Below, piece by piece: positions 1 through 10,421 of a stretch of 64,000 nucleotides of DNA. The translations under genes and the position numbers were made by a program. The notes beneath the pieces are model-generated. The model was not told the origin of the DNA. It was given only the letters and a program-made list of their open reading frames with translations, and searched no databases. Each line of letters opens with the position of its first letter. The stretch's first letter is position 1. Source of the DNA: Hymenobacter piscis (GTDB taxonomy: Bacteria; Bacteroidota; Bacteroidia; Cytophagales; Hymenobacteraceae); NCBI RefSeq assembly GCF_018760735.1, contig NZ_JAHHZN010000012.1, positions 61,267 through 125,266 of the forward strand, read 5' to 3'.

Positions 1-442
1 CATCACAGGTTTGCGAGTTAACATTACCCAAGGTACAGTCGGTACGTTGTTGCACTCCGGCAACGTACAGATGCCGGTGCTGTAGTCGGCCTTGCCGGTT
101 ATAGTATAGCTGAGGACCATGCCTTTTCTTTCCCAGCCTTTCCTCTTGCCACTGCAACAGGCCATTGGCCTGCCAACGGGTTGAGTGCGTTATGGTGTCG
201 CCTTGCGGGTGGTGACTGACTTGCTCAACCTGCCGTAAATAGCCATCCATAACCGTGAAAACACTATCGGTCCAGCTGGCTGGGCCCGTGCTGTAACGGT
301 CCACCACATATGCTACGTCATTATTTACAAATATTTCCTTGAAGCCGTAGTCCAGATAGAACGTTTTGCTCGGCTTCTGCTGAGCAATTATGGGACAGCT
401 GGTAATCAGCAGAAACCAAGGTATAAGTACATATAACTTCAT
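1..442 (-). CDS. Secreted protein of unknown function (partial, 3' end outside window)
   Basis: The frame is open from an ATG at 442 to the left edge of the window, so only the first 147 codons are visible. The N-terminus (MKLYVLIPWFLLITS then PIIAQQ) looks like a Sec signal peptide. Further in, the stretch KKRHGPQLYYNRQGRLQ has the aromatic-glycine rhythm of MORN-like repeats, which in this group often precede a TonB C-terminal domain, but that part is not visible here. Function is unknown. It is transcribed away from alaS with its start 136 bp past the alaS stop, on the same strand. Confidence 0.6.
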   Translation of the reverse strand, partial: MKLYVLIPWFLLITSCPIIAQQKPSKTFYLDYGFKEIFVNNDVAYVVDRYSTGPASWTDSVFTVMDGYLRQVEQVSHHPQGDTITHSTRWQANGLLQWQEERLGKKRHGPQLYYNRQGRLQHRHLYVAGVQQRTDCTLGNVNSQTCD

Positions 443-578
443 AAAGACACGTTATCAGGGAGACGGGGAAGGCAGAAAAGCATTGCGGAGTAGAGAAATA
501 TATCTGCTACTCCGCAATACATGTGCAATTTATAATGAGTAAACGGCTCACCTGCCGGCTGCCGATACCGACAGGATG

Positions 579-3308
<2,730 letters not shown>

Positions 3309-3397
3309 GTCGGATTGCGTGGCGGCGGGCACCGGGAATTGGCGGCCGCCGGGATTTTGGCTATTTTTCGCCTTTCCTCCGGGAAAGGCACTAGCGG

Positions 3398-3405
3398 CAA
3401 AGGTA
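3398..3405 (-). promoter_or_regulatory. Bacteroidota -7 box (TACCTTTG) upstream of alaS
   Basis: On the minus strand this reads TACCTTTG, matching the TAnnTTTG -7 consensus of Bacteroidota housekeeping promoters. It implies a leader of roughly 85 nt before the alaS ATG at 3308. No clear -33 TTTG was found. Confidence 0.55.
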
Positions 3406-3410
3406 AAAGG

Positions 3411-3499
3411 TATTGAGTATTGAGTACGGCGTAGTGAGACTTTGTTTCGGCGGCGGCTACTGTGTACTCATTACCAGCTACTATCTACTCACTACTACA
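3411..3499. repeat. Degenerate inverted repeat of GTATTGAGTA / TACTCACTAC words
   Basis: The left side has GTATTGAGTATTGAGTAC and GTAGTGAG; the right side has TGTACTCATTACC and CTACTCACTACTAC. Related words (CTCACTACTCAGTACCCAATACTCACTACTC, split here for length: 25220-25250) lie between the RND pump and the outer-membrane channel gene, so this is probably one more intergenic repeat family. It fills the alaS/MerR divergent gap. Confidence 0.45.
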
Positions 3500-3501
3500 T
3501 C

Positions 3502-3861
3502 ATGCCCTACAAAGACCGCGAAATCGAGAAGCAATACTTCACCATCGGCGAGGTGGCGGCCCAGTTCAACGTGGCCCCCTCGCTGATCCGGTTCTGGGAG
3601 ACGGAGTTTGAGGAGCTGCGCCCCCGCAAAAGCAAGAAGGGCAACCGCCTCTACACGCCCCAGGACGTGGACGTGTTCCGCACGATTTACCACCTGGTGA
3701 AGGAGCGCGGCTACACCATCCCCGGCGCCCGCGACATGCTCAAGCAGAAAGGCCCCCAGCTCAAGGAAAAAATCGACGTCATCCAGAGCCTGGAGAAAAT
3801 CCGCAAGTTCATGGTGACCATGAAAAAGGAGCTGGATGCCATTGGGAAAGCGCAGCAATGA
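3502..3861 (+). CDS. MerR-family transcriptional regulator
   Basis: A 119-residue DNA-binding protein. It begins MPYKDREIEKQYFTIGEVA, followed by the MerR winged-helix signature FNVAPSLIRFWETEFEELRPR and KKGNRLYTPQDVDVFR, then a helical dimerisation tail that ends in a short coiled coil. There is no room for a large effector domain. The ATG at 3502 is chosen because the upstream extension is encoded by repeat sequence. Small MerR proteins of this kind are conserved as single genes in Bacteroidota; their targets are not evident from the neighbours (alaS divergent upstream, dprA downstream beyond a repeat). Confidence 0.88.
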   Translation: MPYKDREIEKQYFTIGEVAAQFNVAPSLIRFWETEFEELRPRKSKKGNRLYTPQDVDVFRTIYHLVKERGYTIPGARDMLKQKGPQLKEKIDVIQSLEKIRKFMVTMKKELDAIGKAQQ

Positions 3862-3870
3862 TCTGACATT

Positions 3871-4033
3871 CGCCTCACCCACTGGCCCCCTCTCCGAAAA
3901 AGGAGAGGGGAACTAGTTTTTAGCTTTTAAAAATTATTATTTCCTGGCTTTCTAACACCTCATAACCGGCTTTTTAGCGCTAAAAGCTAGTTTCCTCCTC
4001 TCCTTTCCGGAGAGGGGGCCAGGGGGTGAGGCG
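3871..4033. repeat. Long inverted repeat containing CCCTCTCC...GGAGAGGG hairpins
   Basis: Arms at 3871-3924 and 3980-4033 are imperfect inverted copies starting CGCCTCACCC and ending GGGGTGAGGCG. Each arm carries its own inner hairpin CCCCTCTCC / GGAGAGGGG. A partial copy (21872-21915) is found inside another palindrome upstream of the RND pump gene. The right arm stops 5 bp before the dprA ATG. Confidence 0.85.
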
Positions 4034-4038
4034 ACCAT

Positions 4039-5163
4039 ATGAACGATACGTTACTTCACGAAGTCGCCCTGACGCTGTTCCCCGGCGTGGGGCCGCAGCT
4101 GACGCGGCAGCTGATGAGCTACGCCGGCTCGGCCCGCAACGCCCTGCACCTGCCGGCGGGCAAGCTGCTCAAGATTCCGGGCGTGGGACCGGCCACGGTG
4201 GGTATCCTGACCGGTAAGGCGCGCACCGAGGCCCTGAACCAGGCCGAAGCGGCCCTGCGCCGGGCCGAAAAAGAGGGTGTGCAGCTGCTCTTCTACACAA
4301 GCAAGCAGTTCCCGACCCGGCTCCGGCAGCTGCCCGACGCGCCCGTGCTGCTCTACTACCAGGGCACGGCCGACCTCAACCAGTCTAAGATTCTGGCCCT
4401 GGTGGGCACCCGCCAGGCCACCGACTACGGCCGCGAGCAAACCGAGCGGCTGGTGAAGGGCGTGGCCCCGCACCGCCCGCTCATCGTCAGCGGCCTGGCC
4501 TACGGCATTGATATTGCCGCCCACCGCGCCGCCCTGCAGGAAGGCCTGGAAACGGTGGGCGTGATGGCCACCGGCCTCGACGTGCTCTACCCCACCATCC
4601 ACCGCAAAACGGCCGAAAAGATGCTCACCCAGGGCGGTCTGCTCACCGAATTCCCCTTCGGCACCCCGCCCGACAAGTACAATTTCCCCAGTCGGAACCG
4701 CATTATTGCCGGCCTCGCCGACGGCACCGTGGTGGTAGAAGCGGCCAAAAAAGGCGGGGCCCTGATTACGGCCGACCTGGCCCAGGGCTACGACCGCGAC
4801 GTGCTGGCCGTGCCCGGCCCGCTGGGCTCGGCGGCTTCCGAGGGCTGTCACGAGCTTATCAAAAGCAACAAGGCCGCTCTCTATTCCGAGCCCCGCGACA
4901 TCGAGCAGCTGCTCAACTGGGACCTGGCCCTGCACCTGAGCGGCCGCCCAAAAGCCCCCGCCACCTACAACCCGCTGGATTTCACGGCGGACGAATTCAG
5001 CCTGCTGCTGGTGCTGCAGGCGGCCCCGGGCCGCGAGGAGCACCTCGATACGCTGGCCTGGCAGGCGCAATTGCCGGTGCATCAGGTGGCAGGGTTGCTG
5101 CTGGGCCTGGAATTTCGCGGCGTGGTGAAGGCCCTGCCGGGCAAGCGGTTCGCGCTGGTGTAG
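4039..5163 (+). CDS. dprA: DNA-processing protein DprA
   Basis: Binds incoming single-stranded DNA and loads RecA during natural transformation. The N-terminus (residues 12-65) has helix-hairpin-helix motifs FPGVGPQLTRQLM and IPGVGPATVGIL. The central Rossmann fold (about 95-295) has the family signatures LVGTRQATDYG, SGLAYGIDIAAH, GLDVLYPTIHRK, FPSRNRIIAGLADGTVVVEA and SGALIT-like GGALITADLA. The C-terminal part (about 310-374) fits the DprA winged helix. At 374 aa it matches the usual length. The start follows directly on the arm of a long inverted repeat. No other competence gene lies nearby. Confidence 0.96.
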   Translation: MNDTLLHEVALTLFPGVGPQLTRQLMSYAGSARNALHLPAGKLLKIPGVGPATVGILTGKARTEALNQAEAALRRAEKEGVQLLFYTSKQFPTRLRQLPDAPVLLYYQGTADLNQSKILALVGTRQATDYGREQTERLVKGVAPHRPLIVSGLAYGIDIAAHRAALQEGLETVGVMATGLDVLYPTIHRKTAEKMLTQGGLLTEFPFGTPPDKYNFPSRNRIIAGLADGTVVVEAAKKGGALITADLAQGYDRDVLAVPGPLGSAASEGCHELIKSNKAALYSEPRDIEQLLNWDLALHLSGRPKAPATYNPLDFTADEFSLLLVLQAAPGREEHLDTLAWQAQLPVHQVAGLLLGLEFRGVVKALPGKRFALV

Positions 5164-5425
5164 GCTCCCCACAATAATGAAAATCGTGGAACACCAAAAT
5201 GTTCCACGGGAAACCTATGCGCTGAGAGGCCGCATATCCTGCTGGAACAGCACGTTTCCAGGAGCTTAGGAAGTCAAAAATAGTTGCGCAAAATCTACTG
5301 CTGAAGGACCGCACGACCCGCACCTGGCGTTTTGTGCTGGCTGATTTAGTTGCCGCAGGCTGTCCACGGGCACCTTGGCCGCGCTTTGTTTACCTGTTCC
5401 GGCCGGCTCTGCTTTCTTTGCGGAC

Positions 5426-6268
5426 ATGATGGTGCTCTATAACGGCGGACTGCTGCCGGCCAACGCAGTCCGCTTGGCGTTGCCCAACCGGGGCCTGTTT
5501 TTCAACGACGGATTCTTCGAGACGCTGGTGTGGGCCGACGGGCGCCTGCGCTACCTCACTCAGCATTGGAACCGGATGCAGCGCGCCGCCGCCGCGCTGG
5601 GCTTGGTGCTGCCCGGGCCGCTGGCCACTCCCGAAGCCCTGACGGCCACCCTGGCCCGGCTGGTGGCGGCTCAGCCGGCGCCGGCCGGGCCGCAGCGGCT
5701 CCGGCTCCAGCTCTGGCGGTCGGGCGGCGGACTCTACGCGCCCGCGACCAGCGCGGCGGAGTGGCTGGCCACGGCCCAGCCCTTTGCGGCCCGGGAAACG
5801 CCCGTGGAATCCGCCGATTTTGCGGCCACGGTCCGGACGGCTTGCTCGCCGGTGTCGTTCTGCAAGGGTCCTAATGCCCTGCTCTACGTGCTGGCGGCCC
5901 GGGAGCGGGAACAGCGGGGCCTGGAGGAGATTCTGCTGCTCTCGGCGGAGGGCTACGTGGCCGAAGCCGGGGCAGCGGCCGTGGCCTGGATTCGCGACGG
6001 GGCGGTCTGGACACCGGCCGAAACGGCGGGCGGAGTGGCCGGTACCCGCCTGGCCCATCTGCGCGCGGCGGCCGAAAAACTGGCGCTTCCCTGGCACGCA
6101 GGCCTTTATGAGCCTGCCGCCCTACTGGCGGCCGAAGCCGTGTTTACGGCCAATGTGGCGGGCATCCGGCCGGTGCTGCGGGTGGGAGAAGCTACGTTTG
6201 CCTCCGACCATCATCCGGTACTACGGGCGCTGCGGGCGGCGGAACAGAGGCTGCTGCGCCCGGAGTAG
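5426..6268 (+). CDS. Class IV PLP-dependent aminotransferase / aminodeoxychorismate lyase-like protein
   Basis: A fold-type IV PLP enzyme of 280 aa; the family includes PabC (4-amino-4-deoxychorismate lyase, folate pathway) and branched-chain aminotransferases. It begins MMVLYNGGLLP, followed by NRGLFFNDGFFETLVWADGR, the typical entry into the fold. The putative PLP lysine is near residue 146 in SFCKGPNALLYVLAARE, and the cofactor-side segment LLLSAEGYVAEAG is followed by TPAETAGGVAGTRL. An upstream in-frame ATG at 5375 would add 17 residues without family support. The exact substrate cannot be read from sequence. The 260 bp upstream hold only a 9-bp hairpin (5185-5208). Confidence 0.85.
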   Translation: MMVLYNGGLLPANAVRLALPNRGLFFNDGFFETLVWADGRLRYLTQHWNRMQRAAAALGLVLPGPLATPEALTATLARLVAAQPAPAGPQRLRLQLWRSGGGLYAPATSAAEWLATAQPFAARETPVESADFAATVRTACSPVSFCKGPNALLYVLAAREREQRGLEEILLLSAEGYVAEAGAAAVAWIRDGAVWTPAETAGGVAGTRLAHLRAAAEKLALPWHAGLYEPAALLAAEAVFTANVAGIRPVLRVGEATFASDHHPVLRALRAAEQRLLRPE

Positions 6269-6296
6269 GTGGCCCTTCCTCTTCTGCCCCTGCCCT

Positions 6297-6491
6297 TCAG
6301 GCCGCGAGGCAGCCGCAGCGGCAGCGCATCTCAAACCAACTGTCGAAATACTGCTGCAAATCGGCTTCCGTTACGTTGTTCTGCCGTAGCACCTCTGCCG
6401 GATTGCGGTGCCCGGCATCCAGCGAGTACAAGGCAATGAAGGCCCGGTGACGACGGCACAGGGCAGTGGCGGCAGCAGAAGAAGCGAACAT
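6297..6491 (-). CDS. Small hypothetical protein, paralogue A
   Basis: A 64-residue protein. The core RRHRAFIALYSLDAGHRNP and NNVTEADLQQYFDSWFEMR is closely matched by a second tiny gene 113 bp upstream on the same strand (6604-6807). The shared pattern is HRxxIALYxL, then QNxVTExDLxQY, then W. The conservation between the two copies argues that both are real genes. The C-terminus is Cys-rich (RCRCGCLAA). No known family is recognised. Confidence 0.6.
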   Translation of the reverse strand: MFASSAAATALCRRHRAFIALYSLDAGHRNPAEVLRQNNVTEADLQQYFDSWFEMRCRCGCLAA

Positions 6492-6603
6492 AACGAAAGC
6501 GTCAGCGGTAATAGTTCAAACCATACCTCAGCTACGCAGCTGCCTGTTTACCTGGATTTTACCCGGTATCTTGGATTTTCGCTTTTCCCAAAGTGGTGGC
6601 TTT

Positions 6604-6807
6604 TCAGCGCCGCCGCAACTGATGGCGGTGCCGCAGCAGCAACCAGCCGGGCGTGTACTGCCGCAGGTCGTCCTCGGTCACATCGTTCTGCACCAGCACC
6701 TGCTGGCGGTCAGGAAAGTTACTTTGCAGGCAGTAGAGGGCAATCCAGGTCCGATGTTCCCGCGATAGGACGGGGATGGGGGCAGCAGCAGGGCGAGTAG
6801 CAATCAT
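6604..6807 (-). CDS. Small hypothetical protein, paralogue B
   Basis: A 67-residue protein with SREHRTWIALYCLQSNFPD and QNDVTEDDLRQYTPGWLLLR, aligning end to end with the 64-aa product of 6297-6491. The two form a tandem duplicate pair on the minus strand, facing away from the hydrolase fusion gene that starts at 6966. Ends in a basic tail (RHRHQLRRR). Predicted soluble and helical. Function unknown. Confidence 0.6.
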   Translation of the reverse strand: MIATRPAAAPIPVLSREHRTWIALYCLQSNFPDRQQVLVQNDVTEDDLRQYTPGWLLLRHRHQLRRR

Positions 6808-6965
6808 GCGGGAATGTACGCAACTTGTCCTATTCCTAGATTTACTTTTCTCAAAATGATTCCGGGAGGAGGGCCCGTTCGCGGCAGCGGGCGGCGTACT
6901 ACATTTGGCTTATTCTCCCTGTACGGTTGCTGCGGGTCGTTTCTGTTTTCCTCTCTATCCTTGTT

Positions 6966-8633
6966 ATGGCCACACTGCGTACGTTTTTTCTGCTGGCCGG
7001 CGCCGGCCTGTTGTCCGGAAGGGCGCTGGGGCAGCACTTTGTGGTGCAGGGCCGGGCCGTTGATGCCCGGCAGCAGCCCGTGCCGTTTGCCACGGTGGGC
7101 GTGCCGGGCACGGGCCGGGGCACGGCCGCCGACGAGCAGGGCAACTTCCGTCTGCAGTTGCCCGATTCCCTGCGGCCGGCCTCCTTGGTGCTATCGGCAG
7201 TGGGCTTTGCCCCCACCACCACGCCACTGGCCGCATTTGGTCCCGCGCCCCTGCTCGTGCAGCTCCCTGAGCGCGCGGTCAGCCTGCGCGAGGTAGTCAT
7301 CCGGCCGGGGCAGTCGGAACCGGCCGTGGTGCTGGGACGGCCGCGTAAGGCCAACCGCCTCACCACCGACCTGTACAATGCCTACAACCTCATTGGCGCG
7401 GGCGGCCCCCGGCAAGTGGGCACCGTGCTGCCCATCAGCCAGGCCTGTGAACTCCAGGACTTCAGTTTTCAGGTGGCCTTCAACACCTTCCGGCAGGTAG
7501 AAGCGGTGCTGCACCTCTACCGTACGGCGCAGGGCCGCCCCACCGAGGCGCTGGTGCGGGGCGGCATCCCGGTGGTGGTGAGCCAGAAACGGGGCTGGGT
7601 GAACGTGGACCTGCGCGAATACCGGCTGCGTTTGCCCGCCGGGCAGGCCGTGGCGGCCACCCTGCACTGGCAACCCAACGATTCTACCGACGTCAGCCGC
7701 CAGGGTTTTGTACTGGCCGCCCGCACCGGCCGCCGCCAGCAGCGCCTGACCCGCTCCGCGCCCGCCGCGCCCTGGCAGCTCACGTCCGGCGACGCGCCGG
7801 TGTGCTACCTCACCGCCGCCGGCACGGCTCCGCCCCCACCCGATTCCGCCCCCGACGAGCCCAGCCCCCTGTTTCGGCTGATGCGGGCCGCCCGGTTTCC
7901 GCCCCGCTCCTCCCACCACTACGGCGACAGCACGGCCCTGGGCCGCACGGTGCCGGTGGCCGGGGCCCGGCTCTACTACGAAACCTACGGCCAGGGCGAG
8001 CCGCTACTGCTGCTGCACGGCAACGGGCAATCCATTGCGGCGTGGCACCGGCAGATTGCCGCGCTGGCCCGCCACTTCCGGGTGCTGGCCGTAGATACCC
8101 GGGGCCACGGCCGCAGCCTCGACGAAACCAGCGCGGAACTCACCTACGGCCTGCTGGCCGAGGATGTGCGCCAGCTGCTGGATGCGTTGCAGCTGCGCCG
8201 CGTGCGGGTGCTGGGCTGGAGCGACGGCGCCAACACCGCTCTGCACCTGGCCCGGCAGGCCCCAGACTACGTATCCGCCCTGGTGCTGGTGGGAGCCAAC
8301 CTCTCGCCCGAGGCGCTGGACCCGCCCCTGCTGACGTTTCTGCAACAGCAGCTGGCGCCCCTACCGCCCACCTCAGCCGCCGCGCGCTGGCACCGGCTGC
8401 TGCTGCAGGAGCCTCACCTCCGCCCCACCGACCTGACCGGACTGCGCGTGCCCACGCTGGTACTGGCCGGGCAGCACGATGTTATTCTGGAAGCCCATAC
8501 CCGGGCCCTGGCCGCCGCCCTTCCCGGGGCCCGCCTGCACATCTTTCCGGGGGCTTCGCACTTCGTGCCGCACGAGCAGCCGCAGGATTTCAACGCGCGG
8601 GTGCTGGCGTTTCTGGGGGTGCCACGCCCCTGA
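6966..8633 (+). CDS. Carboxypeptidase-regulatory-like domain fused to an alpha/beta hydrolase
   Basis: An exported 555-residue protein. A signal peptide (LRTFFLLAGAGLLSGRALG) is followed by a carboxypeptidase-D regulatory-like beta domain (about 24-110: VVQGRAVDARQQPVPFATVGV, GRGTAADEQGNFRL) of the kind usually found at the N-terminus of TonB-dependent receptors. A linker region of about 200 residues leads into an alpha/beta hydrolase (about 325-550: YYETYGQGEPLLLLHGNGQS). The catalytic triad is visible: Ser419 in GWSDGA, Asp505 in LAGQHD and His532 in GASHFVPHEQP. The fusion predicts a periplasmic or cell-surface esterase/lipase; the substrate is unknown. The ATG at 6966 is chosen for the signal peptide; an in-frame ATG 39 bp upstream is possible. 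Confidence 0.85.
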   Translation: MATLRTFFLLAGAGLLSGRALGQHFVVQGRAVDARQQPVPFATVGVPGTGRGTAADEQGNFRLQLPDSLRPASLVLSAVGFAPTTTPLAAFGPAPLLVQLPERAVSLREVVIRPGQSEPAVVLGRPRKANRLTTDLYNAYNLIGAGGPRQVGTVLPISQACELQDFSFQVAFNTFRQVEAVLHLYRTAQGRPTEALVRGGIPVVVSQKRGWVNVDLREYRLRLPAGQAVAATLHWQPNDSTDVSRQGFVLAARTGRRQQRLTRSAPAAPWQLTSGDAPVCYLTAAGTAPPPPDSAPDEPSPLFRLMRAARFPPRSSHHYGDSTALGRTVPVAGARLYYETYGQGEPLLLLHGNGQSIAAWHRQIAALARHFRVLAVDTRGHGRSLDETSAELTYGLLAEDVRQLLDALQLRRVRVLGWSDGANTALHLARQAPDYVSALVLVGANLSPEALDPPLLTFLQQQLAPLPPTSAAARWHRLLLQEPHLRPTDLTGLRVPTLVLAGQHDVILEAHTRALAAALPGARLHIFPGASHFVPHEQPQDFNARVLAFLGVPRP

Positions 8634-8636
8634 TAA

Positions 8637-9248
8637 CTATTGGAACACGTAGCTGATCTTCAACTCTTCTGTGGTACTGGCCGCACCGGGCTCGAAGGTG
8701 AGCTGACGCAGCAACACCCGGGCCTGTTGCTGCATAGCCTGCCGCGCGGCATCCTGTAGCTTGGCGCTGCTCTTTATTGGCACGTCCTCAAACTCGGTGA
8801 GTTGGCGCAGGTCGCTGCTCACAACCCGGCTGCTGAGGACCCGACCCGTAGCGGCCACCTGCAGCTGCACCGTTACCGAGCCCTCCATTCCACTGCGCAA
8901 GGCCAGTTCCGGGTAACGCAGGTTACGGCGCAGAAACTGTATATACACCGCATCCTCGGGCCGCAGCGGGCCGCCAGCTGCCAGCCGCTGGCCCAACCCT
9001 CGGGACAACTGTAGCGGAATCGCCGCCCGGGTATAAGTCAGGGAATCTTCCCGGAGCCGAAGCTGAAGCTGCAATGAGTCGCGGCGAAGTTGCTCCGTCA
9101 GGATGACGGCCCCGCGCGCAGCACCAAAAGGTGCCTTGGGCGCGCTCGACGTGCCGGCCTCCCACCGGTTATACACGGGGTGCTGGGCAACGGCCTCGGC
9201 TATTCCGCCCAGAAACACCATTAGTCCAACACCAATAGCACGTTTCAT
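8637..9248 (-). CDS. Secreted TonB C-terminal-domain protein
   Basis: A 203-aa exported protein: signal peptide (MKRAIGVGLMVFLGGIAEAVA), a NRWEAGTSS segment, a helical middle, and a TonB-C-like domain from about residue 105 (YPELALRSGMEGSVTVQLQV, ATGRVLSSRV). It lacks the N-terminal membrane anchor and Pro-rich spacer of a true TonB. A shorter paralogue at 12476-12991 shares the YNRWEA start, the LLPEDxxYxxF motif and the domain. Convergent with the hydrolase fusion gene, whose stop is 3 bp away. The role is unknown; in Bacteroidota many stand-alone TonB-C domains are secreted. Confidence 0.75.
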   Translation of the reverse strand: MKRAIGVGLMVFLGGIAEAVAQHPVYNRWEAGTSSAPKAPFGAARGAVILTEQLRRDSLQLQLRLREDSLTYTRAAIPLQLSRGLGQRLAAGGPLRPEDAVYIQFLRRNLRYPELALRSGMEGSVTVQLQVAATGRVLSSRVVSSDLRQLTEFEDVPIKSSAKLQDAARQAMQQQARVLLRQLTFEPGAASTTEELKISYVFQ

Positions 9249-9421
9249 ACAGCTGCGTTTACAGTGTGTAACGATGCTTGCCCGCGTTTATGATGCCTAC
9301 TGCTGTTAGGAGCAATCTGCCTATGGCCTTCCAGCAAGCCGCCTTCGTATCAGGCGAAGTCCGGCCGAAAACGCGGGTACACGTTTCCGGCTACTGGCGT
9401 AGCTTCAGTAGTTCAACGGGC

Positions 9422-9445
9422 GACGCGAATACGCGTCTCTACACG
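9422..9445. repeat. Half-copy of the GTAGAGACGC repeat family
   Basis: GACGCGAATACGCGTCTCTACAC is one arm of the palindrome found complete at 10313-10421, 13067-13173 and 49021-49124. It contains the thyA stop codon: read on the minus strand the arm begins GTGTAGAGACGC, and its TAG ends thyA. Confidence 0.75.
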
Positions 9446-10233
9446 GCTACCGGGGCTTTGATGGCGGGCCAGGGGTCGTAGTTTTCCAGGGTGAAGTCGT
9501 CGTACTGGAAGGCGAAGATGTCCTGCACGGCCGGGTTCAGGCGCATGGTGGGCAGCGGGCGGGGCTCCCGGGTGAGTTGCAGGCGGGCCTGCTCCAGGTG
9601 ATTACTGTAGAGGTGGGTGTCGCCGCCGGTCCAGATGAACTCGCCGGGCTCCAGGCCGGTTACCTGGGCCATCATCAGCGTAAGCAGGGCGTAGCTGGCA
9701 ATGTTGAAGGGCACGCCCAGGAACACGTCGGCGGAGCGCTGGTAGAGCTGGCAGCTGAGGCGGCCGTCGGCCAAGTAGAACTGGAACAGGGCGTGGCAGG
9801 GCGTCAGGCGCATCAGCGGCAAATCGGCCACGTTCCAGGCCGATACCACCATGCGGCGCGAATCGGGCTGGGTGCGCAGCAGATGCACCATCTGGGCAAT
9901 CTGGTCGATGCTCTGGCCGTCGGGCGTGGCCCAGCTGCGCCACTGCTTGCCGTAGATGGGGCCCAGGTCGCCGTGCTCGTCGGCCCACTCCCGCCAGATG
10001 GTCACGCCCACATCTTCCAGCGACTGGTTGCTGGTGTCGCCGCGCAAAAACCACAGCAGCTCGTGGATGATGCTTTTCAAATGCACCTTCTTGGTCGTCA
10101 CCAGCGGAAACCCCTCCTGCAGATTAAAGCGCATCTGATACCCAAACACCGACAGCGTGCCGGTGCCGGTGCGGTCGGTTTTCTGGGTGCCGTTATCGAG
10201 GATGTGCTGGAGCAGGGTGTGGTACTGGTGCAT
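9439..10233 (-). CDS. thyA: Thymidylate synthase
   Basis: Converts dUMP to dTMP with 5,10-methylene-tetrahydrofolate. At 264 aa it has the same length as E. coli ThyA. Visible landmarks are the start [31 protein letters not shown], the nucleophile Cys in [33 protein letters not shown], and the C-terminal [12 protein letters not shown]. The folate gene folA, often next to thyA, is not in the adjacent sequence. The last codons and stop run into a GTAGAGACGC repeat arm. Confidence 0.97.
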   Translation of the reverse strand: MHQYHTLLQHILDNGTQKTDRTGTGTLSVFGYQMRFNLQEGFPLVTTKKVHLKSIIHELLWFLRGDTSNQSLEDVGVTIWREWADEHGDLGPIYGKQWRSWATPDGQSIDQIAQMVHLLRTQPDSRRMVVSAWNVADLPLMRLTPCHALFQFYLADGRLSCQLYQRSADVFLGVPFNIASYALLTLMMAQVTGLEPGEFIWTGGDTHLYSNHLEQARLQLTREPRPLPTMRLNPAVQDIFAFQYDDFTLENYDPWPAIKAPVAV

Positions 10234-10312
10234 GGCGTGGGTGTGCGAAAACGGACGCGAAAGTACGGTTTCTGTTCTGAAACCATTCTATGCTCTGCCA
10301 CGAGGCGGCCCG

Positions 10313-10421
10313 CACGGTGTATAGACGCAATATTTTGTGTCTCCTCGTTGCTGATGTTATTCAAAGCGGTTCAGACGTACCGTTCAACGACAAGACGCAA
10401 AATATTGCGTCTCTACACCGT
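10313..10421. repeat. GTAGAGACGC-family palindrome between thyA and the photolyase-like gene
   Basis: Arms 10313-10350 (CACGGTGTATAGACGC...) and 10384-10421 (...GCGTCTCTACACCGTG) are inverted copies with inner hairpins GACGCAATATTTTGTGTC and its partner. The right arm supplies the TAG stop (GTGTAGAGACGC on the minus strand) of the photolyase-like gene. Confidence 0.88.

Noticed and set aside
5185..5214. parS-like site (CGTGGAACA, loop, TGTTCCACGGGAAAC)
   Set aside because: It resembles the TGTTNCACGTGNAACA parS consensus but has several mismatches and no parAB genes nearby; it is better explained as a 9-bp hairpin.
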